DNA of 64,000 nucleotides from Candidatus Puniceispirillum sp. (GTDB lineage: Bacteria; Pseudomonadota; Alphaproteobacteria; Caedimonadales; UBA1908), in NCBI GenBank assembly GCA_013822015.1, contig PNJU01000009.1, positions 62,001 to 126,000 on the forward strand, read 5' to 3'. A model generated the notes under the pieces. It had not been told where the DNA came from, made no database searches, and saw nothing but the letters and a program-made list of their open reading frames with translations. Of this stretch, positions 47,185-55,659 are shown piece after piece (the first letter of the stretch is position 1; every line of letters starts with the position of its first letter). Both the position numbers and the translations under genes were made by a program.

Positions 47185-48174
47185 GTGGAAAAAGTCGTCA
47201 TTATGGGCGGAAGGTCATTTCTGGGGGGACACATTTGCCGTGTGCTCCTAGCGCGTGGATACGGGGTCGTCCTCCACTCCTCATCGTCACCGGACTTTAA
47301 AAATGTGAAAGACCTCCTTGACCACCCATCCCTTGAAACCGTCGTTTGTCCCTTGGGAGATGAGACGCGGTTAAAGCACATGCTTGAGGCATGCACCTAC
47401 CTGATTTACGCCGCGATTCCCTATCCCAAGCAGTCCTTGGGACGCATCAAAGAGATGAACCTTGAGATGCGCGAGATGGAGTCCTTCCTAGAGCTTCTTT
47501 TCAGATCTGCCATCAAAAAGTCCGTGTTTGTGTCTGTGTGCGCAACCATAGGGGACGCGGATCTCCTTGCCACAGAAGAAGATAAACGCAGTGAAGAAGG
47601 CGTCAACGCCGGGGTTCGCTATAAAATTCGATCGGAAAATCTTGTGTTCAAGTATACCCAGAAGGGACTGAGTGCAACGGTGGTCAATCCGGCGGTTTTT
47701 GTGGGAGAGCATGACTATAACCCTTCAACGGGGGAGTTCTTTCGGTTTTTTCTCCAGTACCCCGTTGCGGCGTGTGTGACCCACAAGTTCAATATCATTG
47801 CTGTGGAAGACGCAGCTCACGGCGTTGTTCTGGCCCTTGAAAAAGGCCGGACCAATCAAAGATACTTATTGTGCGGGAACAACATCACCTTTGGAGATTA
47901 CATAGAGAGGGTGCGCGCCCTTGATGGCAAATCCATGCCCAAAATATGTTTAGGAGAGCGCACGGCAATCATCCTGGCGCACATGACGGAATTTCTTAAT
48001 CTCTTGCTGCGGTGTAAAAAACCCCTTGTTCCCATCATGGGTATTGATCTGACGCGCACCATGCAGCATTACTCCATTGAAAAAGCCAGGCATGAGCTTG
48101 GCTTTGAGCCGGGTGACGCTTGGCCCAGTGTGGAGAAGGCTTACCACTGGTACAAAAAGAACGGCATCCTCTAA
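47185..48174 (+). CDS. NAD(P)-dependent epimerase/dehydratase-like protein
   Basis: A 329-residue protein of the extended SDR type, starting at GTG 47185 with AAGGA upstream. The nucleotide-binding loop is atypical: MGGRSFLGGHICRVLL has Ser where the second glycine of GxxGxxG is expected. The active-site region is also changed. SVFVSVCATIG keeps the Ser/Thr side, but the Tyr in RYKIRSENL is followed four residues later by Ser instead of Lys. NPAVFVGEHDYNPSTGEF is close to the dihydroflavonol-reductase subgroup. It may bind a dinucleotide without ordinary dehydrogenase activity. It stands alone between the PBP gene and a convergent transporter. Confidence 0.75.
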   Translation: MEKVVIMGGRSFLGGHICRVLLARGYGVVLHSSSSPDFKNVKDLLDHPSLETVVCPLGDETRLKHMLEACTYLIYAAIPYPKQSLGRIKEMNLEMREMESFLELLFRSAIKKSVFVSVCATIGDADLLATEEDKRSEEGVNAGVRYKIRSENLVFKYTQKGLSATVVNPAVFVGEHDYNPSTGEFFRFFLQYPVAACVTHKFNIIAVEDAAHGVVLALEKGRTNQRYLLCGNNITFGDYIERVRALDGKSMPKICLGERTAIILAHMTEFLNLLLRCKKPLVPIMGIDLTRTMQHYSIEKARHELGFEPGDAWPSVEKAYHWYKKNGIL

Positions 48175-48186
48175 GGCCGGGCGCTC

Positions 48187-49143
48187 CTAGCCGCTAAGTC
48201 CCTCAAACACCGCTTTTCTAACGCGGTCTTTGAGCAACAACTCTTTGGCGAATGTGCTTTGCTTTTTATGCTCACGCCAGGTCATGAAGCAACCGCAAGC
48301 CATGACTAAGGCACATCCGGCAAGAAGCTGCTGTGTTGGAAAGTCACCCCATAGCACGGCGCCAAAAAGAACGCTCCACACGAGAGAAGTGTAGGTGAGT
48401 GGGGCCACCACAACGGCGGGGGCGTGGCGAAAAGCCTGGGTCAACAGAAACTGCGCAAATCCCCCCCCAAGACCCAAAAAGCATAACTTTAAAAGCTGAG
48501 TCCCGTCTGGTGTAACCCAGTTCCCGAAGGGCAAGAAGAGCGCACTCACGAAGGACGCGACGCACGCAAAGTAAAAGACAACCACGGCCGGATGATCGTC
48601 CTTGGTCAGGCGCCTTGCGCTCACCATCACAAAGGCATCAATGGCGGCAAAGACGAGGCTGTAAAAGATACCCGTGTGCAAAACGTCCCCCGACGGCTTA
48701 GCCATGATCAGAACCCCCACAAAGCCAAGGGCAACGGCGCTCACACGCCAAGCATCCAGGTGCTCCTTCAAAATCACGTAGGAAAAGAGGGTCACAAACA
48801 AAATGGAGGTATAGGAAAAGGCTGTGGCGTCGGCCAAGGGCAGCACATGGAAAGAGGTAAAAAGGCAGTAAAGGGCCAGCACCCCAAGGCTGCCACACAG
48901 CAGATGGGTTGGCATATGGCGGGTTTTCAAGCTCGCGGCACGGCCCGCGGATTTAAAGATGAGATAACAGGGGATAATAGCAAGGAAGTTACGGAAAAAA
49001 ACAAGCTGTAGGATGGGGAACGAGGCGGCTGTATCTTTCACAACCACGTTCACAACACAAAACGTAAACATGGCTGCCACCATAAAGGCAGCCCCCTTCA
49101 AGACATGATGTTGATGGCCCTGCACCGGTGTCTCCACGCGCAA
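48187..49143 (-). CDS. DMT-superfamily (EamA) transporter
   Basis: A 318-residue inner-membrane protein with ten hydrophobic segments in two EamA halves. The first ends near LGFVGVLIMAKP (about residue 150), and the second has LGLGGGFAQFLLTQAFRHAPAVVVAPLTY (about 225-253), a typical RhaT/EamA phrase. Such proteins export amino acids or other small metabolites; the substrate cannot be told. A charged cytoplasmic tail ends the protein. The 134-base gap to the divergent gene at 49278 must hold both promoters. Confidence 0.87.
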   Translation of the reverse strand: MRVETPVQGHQHHVLKGAAFMVAAMFTFCVVNVVVKDTAASFPILQLVFFRNFLAIIPCYLIFKSAGRAASLKTRHMPTHLLCGSLGVLALYCLFTSFHVLPLADATAFSYTSILFVTLFSYVILKEHLDAWRVSAVALGFVGVLIMAKPSGDVLHTGIFYSLVFAAIDAFVMVSARRLTKDDHPAVVVFYFACVASFVSALFLPFGNWVTPDGTQLLKLCFLGLGGGFAQFLLTQAFRHAPAVVVAPLTYTSLVWSVLFGAVLWGDFPTQQLLAGCALVMACGCFMTWREHKKQSTFAKELLLKDRVRKAVFEGLSG

Positions 49144-49277
49144 ATCTAACCTATTCTGTCATAGCACACCTCCCATATGCGCAAAAGCCCAAAGAGAAAT
49201 TCATTCGGCATACTTCTTGCATCTTTTTGTGCGCCTTAAACAAAAAAGGCGATAAACCCCTAAAAAAGGAAAAACCT

Positions 49278-50609
49278 ATGAAGAAATTCTGTTTTTTATT
49301 AATAATCTCAATTGTCTTTACGGCGCCGTGCAGCGCAACGGCTGACAGACCTGATGAGGAGGTAGTGAGCACGCTCAACTGGCTGGCAAGAGAAACATTC
49401 AACACACGCTTTATCAGAGCACACGCAGACGGCGCGTCCAATTTTGACGAGGTCCTCGACATCCTTTTTGAGCATTTTTCTCCAGACAAACAAGACCCCG
49501 TAGAAGGTCTTGACGCGTTCATGCACGCATGGCTCGAGGCCAGGAAAAAGGACATGTCCATCAGTGCAAGTCAGCGCGCAGCAATTCCTGATCTTAAGAC
49601 TGCCAGTATTCCCGCAGCGCTTCAGAAAAAAATTTTCAGGCATTTTTTCGTACAAGACCAACTGGAAAAGGCGTTCCAAGGGCAATGGGACGCGTGGATT
49701 GGCGCCCTTGGCCCACAAGACAATATCTGCCAAGCATTCCTTGCCACCTTTCCAGACGCCCTTGCGTCCTCCCTTGAAGATTTTTACTGGAGCGTCAGCG
49801 TACAAACAATAAGGGATTGTGGGAACAAGGAGGTGCTCTCTTTTGACGTCCAAGACACATCCAGTGAAACCCTGCACGTGCCTTATCCCGGCGCCGCCGC
49901 TTGCTCCCTTGAGACGACACACGAGCACACAGGTTCACTCCCACCCTCGCCCTTTGATGCACTGATCCCCCATATCCTCGTTTCAGCCTTCACCCATGAA
50001 ACCCTGCATGGTCTTGAGACCGTGCGCCATTTGCTCTTCTATGACACCCGGTGTTATGACCTGGATTCCAAGGTCCTTGAGCGCAAAAAGGCCTATCTGG
50101 AAGGGCTTCAAAATCTCAACTCACTCAAATCACTTTTTCTTGCCAGATCCCCTTCAATATCCGAAGCTGACGCCTTAGCGCTTCCTTTGATGGACGCTCT
50201 CCTCAAAGCACTTCCCTATCTTGGCGCCCTTGAAACCCTCCAGCTGCCTGTTCTTTTCAAGTCCGAGGAAGAGCAAGCAAGGCAGATCCTGAGCACTTGC
50301 ACGGGACTGAAGCAGATCATTTTCGTGCGCCAGAGGGGTGAGACGTTTTTAACCAGTGGGCGTGTGCATGATCCAGAAGACTTGTTTGGATTCGTGCCCC
50401 AAGGGGTCCAGATTTTTCTGCGCACGAAGAAGGGTCACCCAGATCATCATGAGGTCCCCTGGATCCTGGAAGGAGAGCTTTCACGCCATGATCCAGTCAC
50501 CAAGCGCAACATACCCGTGAGCACACCCGAAAAAAATCCGCTCACAGATTTAAATTACGAGCTTATGGACGAACTCGCACCACGAAAACAAGAACCACCC
50601 CTCTTGTAA
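49278..50609 (+). CDS. Exported LRR-like protein, first of a tandem pair
   Basis: A 443-residue protein. The frame opens at 49128, but AAGGA precedes ATG 49278, which starts a signal peptide (MKKFCFLLIISIVFTAPCSA). The N-terminal ~200 residues are helical. After about residue 230 leucine-rich, strand-helix repeats appear in an irregular LRR style (GLETVRHLLFYDT, LQNLNSLKSLFLARS, LGALETLQLPVLF, CTGLKQIIFV). The same layout recurs in the next gene at 50690. The strong hairpin at 50613 closes the gene. No specific function is assigned. Confidence 0.65.
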   Translation: MKKFCFLLIISIVFTAPCSATADRPDEEVVSTLNWLARETFNTRFIRAHADGASNFDEVLDILFEHFSPDKQDPVEGLDAFMHAWLEARKKDMSISASQRAAIPDLKTASIPAALQKKIFRHFFVQDQLEKAFQGQWDAWIGALGPQDNICQAFLATFPDALASSLEDFYWSVSVQTIRDCGNKEVLSFDVQDTSSETLHVPYPGAAACSLETTHEHTGSLPPSPFDALIPHILVSAFTHETLHGLETVRHLLFYDTRCYDLDSKVLERKKAYLEGLQNLNSLKSLFLARSPSISEADALALPLMDALLKALPYLGALETLQLPVLFKSEEEQARQILSTCTGLKQIIFVRQRGETFLTSGRVHDPEDLFGFVPQGVQIFLRTKKGHPDHHEVPWILEGELSRHDPVTKRNIPVSTPEKNPLTDLNYELMDELAPRKQEPPLL

Positions 50610-50612
50610 GGC

Positions 50613-50647
50613 AAACCTGCGCCAGGCCCTTTACCTGGCGCAGGTTT
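50613..50647 (+). terminator. Strong hairpin between the tandem LRR-like genes
   Basis: AAACCTGCGCCAGG (50613-50626) and CCTGGCGCAGGTTT (50634-50647) are a perfect 14-bp stem with a 7-base loop, three bases after the stop codon. The T tract is only TTT, so it may stop transcription partly or protect the upstream mRNA. Confidence 0.6.
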
Positions 50648-50689
50648 CTGGGTACCGTGCGCGCACAATGATTCTTGAGGAAAAATGCC

Positions 50690-52000
50690 ATGAAAACTCT
50701 TTTGAAAAAGGTCCTTGTTTGTCTGTTTCTGCTCCATTCAGCTGAAGGGCATGCCTGTGACACAAACGAGGACACAGCAAGCGAAGAGAACCTGAGAGCG
50801 CATCATATTCCTGCATTGAGTACAGCCCTTATTGACACCCAACTTTATGATCTTGCCCAAAAAACCGGGGCGGATCTGGCGCTGTTTCGCAAAGACCCTG
50901 TGGCCTTTGCGCGGTGCCTTTGTCCCACCTATACCCCACAAGACTACGCCCCCTTAACGCCGCAAGAGTTCATCTATGGATGGCTCACCTCGCCCGCAAG
51001 GCTTAGCCTGGCTTGGCGGGCCCTTACGGCTGCGTGGCGTTATAAGCTCGAGTTGACCGGGGTGCCCGCAACACTTCCCTATGAGCTTATCGAATCAACC
51101 TTTTCCCTGAATCCCTGGGCCATGTCCACATTGACAGCCCCCTGCCCACCCCTTTCACAAGCTTTCAGCAATGAATTATCTTATTTTACAAATCACTTTG
51201 ATCCATTCTGTCACCTTTTTCTGACAAGTGATCTTTGCACCCTTAAAAACAACGATCTTTTTCATCATCCCAGACTCATAAGACACTTGCACTTTGAAAG
51301 ATGCACCGACAAGGTATGTCACCCCCTAGGCGTGTCATACCTAGGACTCATGACCCATTTGCGCACACTCCATGTTGGCAGCATTGACTTTAACGCAACG
51401 GACAATGCGCCTGACGCCCCCGTGCCAGAGGAAACCCCGCGGCAGTACAATGGGAAGGCGGCATCGTCACCTGAGTTTAAGTCCCTTTTGGACATTTTGC
51501 CCGCCTTGCCAGACCTGCGGTGCTTGTTCATAAGTGTCCCCTTTCATTATGGTGGCTTGAAAGAAACCTTGATGCATTGCAAACAACTCCAGCATCTGAT
51601 CATCGATGGACCTCGAGAGGTCGCTCACCCTTTGTTTGAAAGTCTTCACAAGTCCAAGGGAGGGAGCTGCAGATTTTATGTGAGTATTGAAGATAAGGGG
51701 ATTGCGCCCTTTGATCCCCAAGTATCCTGCATTGGACCATGCCTCATACTGCCCTTGAGCGCTGAGGCACTTGAAAACAGCGCATTCAATGGGTTTCACT
51801 CCAAGGCATTTGAGAGACAGGGTCTGCCCTCAAACTGGCGCAAAGAACTTCCCCCCGATCTGGCAGATCTTCCCCTCATGATGTTCCCAAAGCTTCTAGA
51901 TTTGGACACCCATCATTTCATTCGTTATACCCTTGAGGACGGTCAGGAGATCACCCTTGGGCGTCCATATGCCCTTGAAGACAATCCCGATGCGCCGTAA
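50690..52000 (+). CDS. Exported LRR-like protein, second of a tandem pair
   Basis: A 436-residue protein starting at ATG 50690 (GAGGAAAA upstream) with a signal peptide (MKTLLKKVLVCLFLLHSAEGHA). As in the preceding gene, a helical N-terminal part of ~180 residues is followed by irregular leucine-rich segments (RLIRHLHFERCT, MTHLRTLHVGSID, LPDLRCLFISV, CKQLQHLIIDGP). The two proteins share layout and short phrases but have diverged a great deal, which suggests an old duplication. It ends convergent with the YoeB-tailed gene at 52070. Confidence 0.65.
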   Translation: MKTLLKKVLVCLFLLHSAEGHACDTNEDTASEENLRAHHIPALSTALIDTQLYDLAQKTGADLALFRKDPVAFARCLCPTYTPQDYAPLTPQEFIYGWLTSPARLSLAWRALTAAWRYKLELTGVPATLPYELIESTFSLNPWAMSTLTAPCPPLSQAFSNELSYFTNHFDPFCHLFLTSDLCTLKNNDLFHHPRLIRHLHFERCTDKVCHPLGVSYLGLMTHLRTLHVGSIDFNATDNAPDAPVPEETPRQYNGKAASSPEFKSLLDILPALPDLRCLFISVPFHYGGLKETLMHCKQLQHLIIDGPREVAHPLFESLHKSKGGSCRFYVSIEDKGIAPFDPQVSCIGPCLILPLSAEALENSAFNGFHSKAFERQGLPSNWRKELPPDLADLPLMMFPKLLDLDTHHFIRYTLEDGQEITLGRPYALEDNPDAP

Positions 52001-52021
52001 ACACACCCCTTCCATTCAATT

Positions 52022-52049
52022 GCGAGGAAGCCTCGCGCCTTGCAGGCGC
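52022..52049. terminator. Adjacent hairpins between convergent genes
   Basis: GCGAGG/CCTCGC (52022-52036, 3-base loop) and GCGCC/GGCGC (52035-52049) lie in the 69-base gap between the stops of the genes at 50690 and 52070. There is no T run on either side, so this is a weak bidirectional terminator at best. Confidence 0.35.
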
Positions 52050-52069
52050 GCCCTTCCCCACTGCTCCCA

Positions 52070-54562
52070 TCAAGAAGATGAGGACGCGGCCGCCGAAGAA
52101 GATGATGACGCAGCACCGTGCCTTGCAAAGGGTGTCATATGGGTGCTTTCTTGATGGCGCTCAAGATTCTTGTAGTGGGACAAAAAGCTAATGAGCACCA
52201 CGCGAGTTGGCGCACCTGGTTTTTTAACCACCTCGTACACCATACGGTGGCCATCGCCGAGCCTTCGGGAGAAATAAATCCCAACACTTGTTTGAAGTCT
52301 TTCAGGCCTACCTTGCCCCACAAGGCTATAGGGATTGAGGGCAATCTCGCTGATCAGCTCGTTCGCCTTGGCACGGGTCCTCTTGTCCAAGCCTTCATAA
52401 TCCATCTGCGCTTGCTTTTTTTGAAAGAACACAGTCTGCGCTGACAAAGGTATGGTTTTGCTCACCGCAGGCGCCCTTGACGAAGACGCATGGGAAGAAG
52501 ACGCAGCGCCCCGCTTTTTTCGTTTCGCAGGAGACGCTTGGGGTTGGGGTGGTGAATCTGGCGCCATCACAAATGGAAGAGTTTCCTCACGTTCTTCTTG
52601 AATCACGCGCGCAAGATAGGTCTCGAGTGCGCGTTTTTTCTCTCTTTTATGAGCGACATACGCGCTCTCCAGCTCTTTACTCAGATCCGAAAAAGACACG
52701 GAAAGTTTATCAATCTCGCGTCCAATTTCTCCAAGATTTGAGGATCCTGTGGCAATAGAAGACGCGTTGAAATCACTTTGCAAACGTCTCAATACCTCTT
52801 CCTTGTGGGAAAGTTCACGTAAAAGAGCCTGCGAATCAGAAAGGGTTCTGACCGTCTTGAGCATTGCGTCTAAGCGTTGCGTTGATTTTAGAAGGCGCTG
52901 TTTATAGTGATCAATCAGATGTTGTCTGACAAGCTCTGGCGCCGCCATGGGCGCTCGAGCAGACAGACCTCCCCTGGCGCCTCGGATTGGCGCTTTGCCC
53001 CGACGAGCGACTGGTTTTGCAGCTGATGTCGCTTTAATAAGCCCCGCTTGCGCGAACGCAACGGAGGCCGCGCTTGTCATAACCTTGAGACTCTCCTGGG
53101 AGAACTGCACCGACTCAAAGAGTCTACGCGCGTCTTCTTTGAGGGTAACGGTTTGCCCCTGAACAACAAAATGCTGTCGGAACATATTTGCAGCTTCTTT
53201 ATACCTGCCGACGCTCACATAAAGGCACGCAAGGGCTGACTCCAGGTTCGTGTAGGCGCTTTCATACCGCTTTTGACTATAACTTTTTTGTAGATCGCGG
53301 CCTTCATTGTTTAAAAACCGAAAGTAACGCTCGCCAAGATCAATGGCTTCTGCGTCAAGCTGGTTATTTTTGAGGGACACAATAAGATCAACAACAAGCT
53401 CTATCTCAAAGGACTTCACACGGAATGTCTTTAAATCAAGATCCGTCTCGCTTTTATAAAGGTCCAACCACTTCGTAAAAGTGCTTTGTTTTGTGTCAGT
53501 GCTCGTAATCGCATTCATCGCCCAAAAAAGGTCCGACTGCCCCCATGGCGCTCGTTTCTCACTTTCATAGGCCTGCCATGCTTGGAACGCTTTGTTGTAA
53601 TCTCCAAGGTATGCTTCACACTTTGCGAGAAAGGGATAAAAGTCATAGGATTGAAAAAATGAATCTTCTGCATCTGGGTTTAAAAAGGGCGTGATCTCAT
53701 GGATCATCGCCGCATAACCTTTCTTTTCTTCAACATCTCTTTGATCGGCAGATGTAAGCTTGCTCATATTGCCAATACGAATATGAAAATCGAGGTAGGC
53801 TTTATCACGTGCATTTAGTCCTTGGGTTTGATCGCGTACTTGGGTGAGAATTGAGAGATCCCAAGCAGCATTACTGGGAAGGCGATCAAAGAATTGACGA
53901 TAGGATAAAATATCATAGGCTAAGCTTAAAGATCCCTCTAAGTCTTTACCTTGATCTTCCTGTAAATTTTGCGCACCTGCCTGACAAATGACTTGATAAA
54001 TATTTGAACTTATAATGAGATTTTCACTCAATCCTGGGGAGCGATTAAAGGCATTTTCAGATACCAAGTTCTCAAAAAGAAGACGTTGCGTCACACTACG
54101 AAAAAATTCTAAGTACTTTCCTGGAAATAAGATGCGCGTGGCCTCAACAAAGCTGACTTGGGGCAGATCTTTTAGCACAACATCTTTGTTATTGAGAAGA
54201 AAAAACCAAGGTATGAAAGCAGGCGTTCGCGTGCGGATAAAACCCTCAAGCCCATACGCACGCACACGTTCAATCCATTGTTCCATTTTATTTTCACGTG
54301 CGTACACAGTGAGCCCTTGATGCAAAGCATGCACACTCATATCAGAAGGCGCATTTCTATTTTGAAAAAATTCTTCCCAAAGAGCGTAGGTGCCAGGTTG
54401 CGCGCTCAACATCGCGACCGTGGGAGCACGGCTTGATTGAACGGCCTGCGCGATGGAAGGGGGTCCCTGTTCCCGGGGCACCTCTTCACATGCACTGGCA
54501 AAGGTGTTCATAACAAGGGTGGAACATAGACTAGCAGATATGAGGAGTGAATATTTCTTCAT
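52070..54562 (-). CDS. Exported protein with C-terminal YoeB-type RNase domain
   Basis: An 830-residue protein. Residues 1-24 are a signal peptide (MKKYSLLISASLCSTLVMNTFASA). Residues ~30-500 form a long helical, TPR-like array (FLAKCEAYLGDYNKAFQAWQ, ALACLYVSVGRYKEAANMF). A basic/Ala-Arg linker follows, then a coiled coil at ~555-680 and a KRKKR patch. Residues ~712-801 match the YoeB/Txe fold: DKRTRAKANELISEIALNPY, GRPERLQ, FSRRLGDGHRMVYEV, FLSHYKN. The YoeB catalytic residues line up with E754, R773, H796 and Y797. A Ser/Ala tail closes the protein. YoeB toxins cleave ribosome-bound mRNA. No YefM-type antitoxin gene is next to it. Export to another cell or host is inferred. Confidence 0.82.
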   Translation of the reverse strand: MKKYSLLISASLCSTLVMNTFASACEEVPREQGPPSIAQAVQSSRAPTVAMLSAQPGTYALWEEFFQNRNAPSDMSVHALHQGLTVYARENKMEQWIERVRAYGLEGFIRTRTPAFIPWFFLLNNKDVVLKDLPQVSFVEATRILFPGKYLEFFRSVTQRLLFENLVSENAFNRSPGLSENLIISSNIYQVICQAGAQNLQEDQGKDLEGSLSLAYDILSYRQFFDRLPSNAAWDLSILTQVRDQTQGLNARDKAYLDFHIRIGNMSKLTSADQRDVEEKKGYAAMIHEITPFLNPDAEDSFFQSYDFYPFLAKCEAYLGDYNKAFQAWQAYESEKRAPWGQSDLFWAMNAITSTDTKQSTFTKWLDLYKSETDLDLKTFRVKSFEIELVVDLIVSLKNNQLDAEAIDLGERYFRFLNNEGRDLQKSYSQKRYESAYTNLESALACLYVSVGRYKEAANMFRQHFVVQGQTVTLKEDARRLFESVQFSQESLKVMTSAASVAFAQAGLIKATSAAKPVARRGKAPIRGARGGLSARAPMAAPELVRQHLIDHYKQRLLKSTQRLDAMLKTVRTLSDSQALLRELSHKEEVLRRLQSDFNASSIATGSSNLGEIGREIDKLSVSFSDLSKELESAYVAHKREKKRALETYLARVIQEEREETLPFVMAPDSPPQPQASPAKRKKRGAASSSHASSSRAPAVSKTIPLSAQTVFFQKKQAQMDYEGLDKRTRAKANELISEIALNPYSLVGQGRPERLQTSVGIYFSRRLGDGHRMVYEVVKKPGAPTRVVLISFLSHYKNLERHQESTHMTPFARHGAASSSSSAAASSSS

Positions 54563-54588
54563 GAGATTTTTTTCTATAAAACTTGCCC

Positions 54589-54620
54589 ATTCTAAATAAT
54601 TTCTTTTTTTCTTTTGTCAA
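54589..54620 (-). promoter_or_regulatory. Possible promoter of the YoeB-tailed gene
   Basis: On the minus strand TTGACA (54620..54615) and TAGAAT (54594..54589) flank an A/T-rich 20-base spacer, longer than the usual 17. The -10 box lies 26 bases before the ATG, which has no clear ribosome site. The rest of the 200-base gap to galU is A/T-rich. Confidence 0.3.
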
Positions 54621-54762
54621 GTTTTTATGGACGAGGCCAGCGGCTTCACCTCATCCCAAAAAGGGCCCCGCCCCTTTGGATATAACAACCTTTCTTGAAT
54701 AAAACCTCCTCTTGCGCTAAGAAAGGGAAGTATTTTTTGACGCTGATCTTTCTGGAGGACAC

Positions 54763-55638
54763 ATGTCGCGCATTCGCAAGGCTATTTTCCCTGTGGCGGG
54801 ACTGGGCACGCGCTTTTTGCCCGCCACAAAGTCCATGCCTAAAGAAATGCTGCCCATCGTGGACAAGCCTTTGATTCAGTACGCTTTAGAAGAAGCGGAC
54901 GCCGCCGGCATTGAGCAGTTTATTTTCGTCACAGGACGGGGCAAAAGCGCCATTGAGGATCACTTTGACCATAGCTTAGAAGTGGAAACACTCCTGCGTC
55001 AGCGCGACCAGGCCGGTGAGCTTGAAAATTTGCGTTCCATCATCTTAACGCCCGGTAGCATCAGTTACACAAGACAGCAAGAGCCCCTGGGCCTTGGCCA
55101 CGCCGTATGGTGCGCCAGACACCACATTCAGGACGAGCCCTTTGCGGTGCTTTTGGCCGATGACTTTATCCATGGGGGTGCCAATTGCCTCCAGGAGATG
55201 ATCCAAGCCTATGAGAGCCGCCCTGGAAATATGGTGGCGGTTATGGAGGTGGCCCGTGAAAACGTGTCCAAATACGGCATTATTGACCCTGATGGCGAAG
55301 AGGGTAATCTTGTGTTGGCCAAGGGGGTCGTGGAGAAACCGCACCCCGACGCCGCGCCCTCTCATCTGGCGGTCATTGGACGTTATATTCTGGAGCCCGG
55401 CATCTTTGATGTCCTTTCTGGCCAGAAAAAAGGCGCCAGTGGCGAGATCCAACTGACCGACGCCATTGCCCATATGCTCCCTGAAACACCCCTGCACGGC
55501 GTGCGTTTTCAAGGAACCCGCTATGATTGTGGCTCCAAGGTCGGTTACTTGACGGCCAATATGGCGGTGGGTTTGTCCCGGCGCGATCTTAAGGACGCGT
55601 TGGCCCAAAACCTTGCCCCTCTTTTAAAAAATATGTAA
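54763..55638 (+). CDS. galU: UTP-glucose-1-phosphate uridylyltransferase
   Basis: A 291-residue nucleotidyltransferase making UDP-glucose. N-terminal AIFPVAGLGTRFLPATKSMPKEM (about residues 7-29) is the nucleotide-binding loop. EEADAAGIEQFIFVTGRGK, QQEPLGLGHAVWCAR and VLLADDFIHGG (metal-binding Asp) follow. GGAGG precedes the ATG. ugd starts 21 bases later, so UDP-glucose made here feeds UDP-glucuronate synthesis by the next gene. Confidence 0.97.
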   Translation: MSRIRKAIFPVAGLGTRFLPATKSMPKEMLPIVDKPLIQYALEEADAAGIEQFIFVTGRGKSAIEDHFDHSLEVETLLRQRDQAGELENLRSIILTPGSISYTRQQEPLGLGHAVWCARHHIQDEPFAVLLADDFIHGGANCLQEMIQAYESRPGNMVAVMEVARENVSKYGIIDPDGEEGNLVLAKGVVEKPHPDAAPSHLAVIGRYILEPGIFDVLSGQKKGASGEIQLTDAIAHMLPETPLHGVRFQGTRYDCGSKVGYLTANMAVGLSRRDLKDALAQNLAPLLKNM

Positions 55639-55659
55639 CGCCCACGAAAGGTCAAAGAA

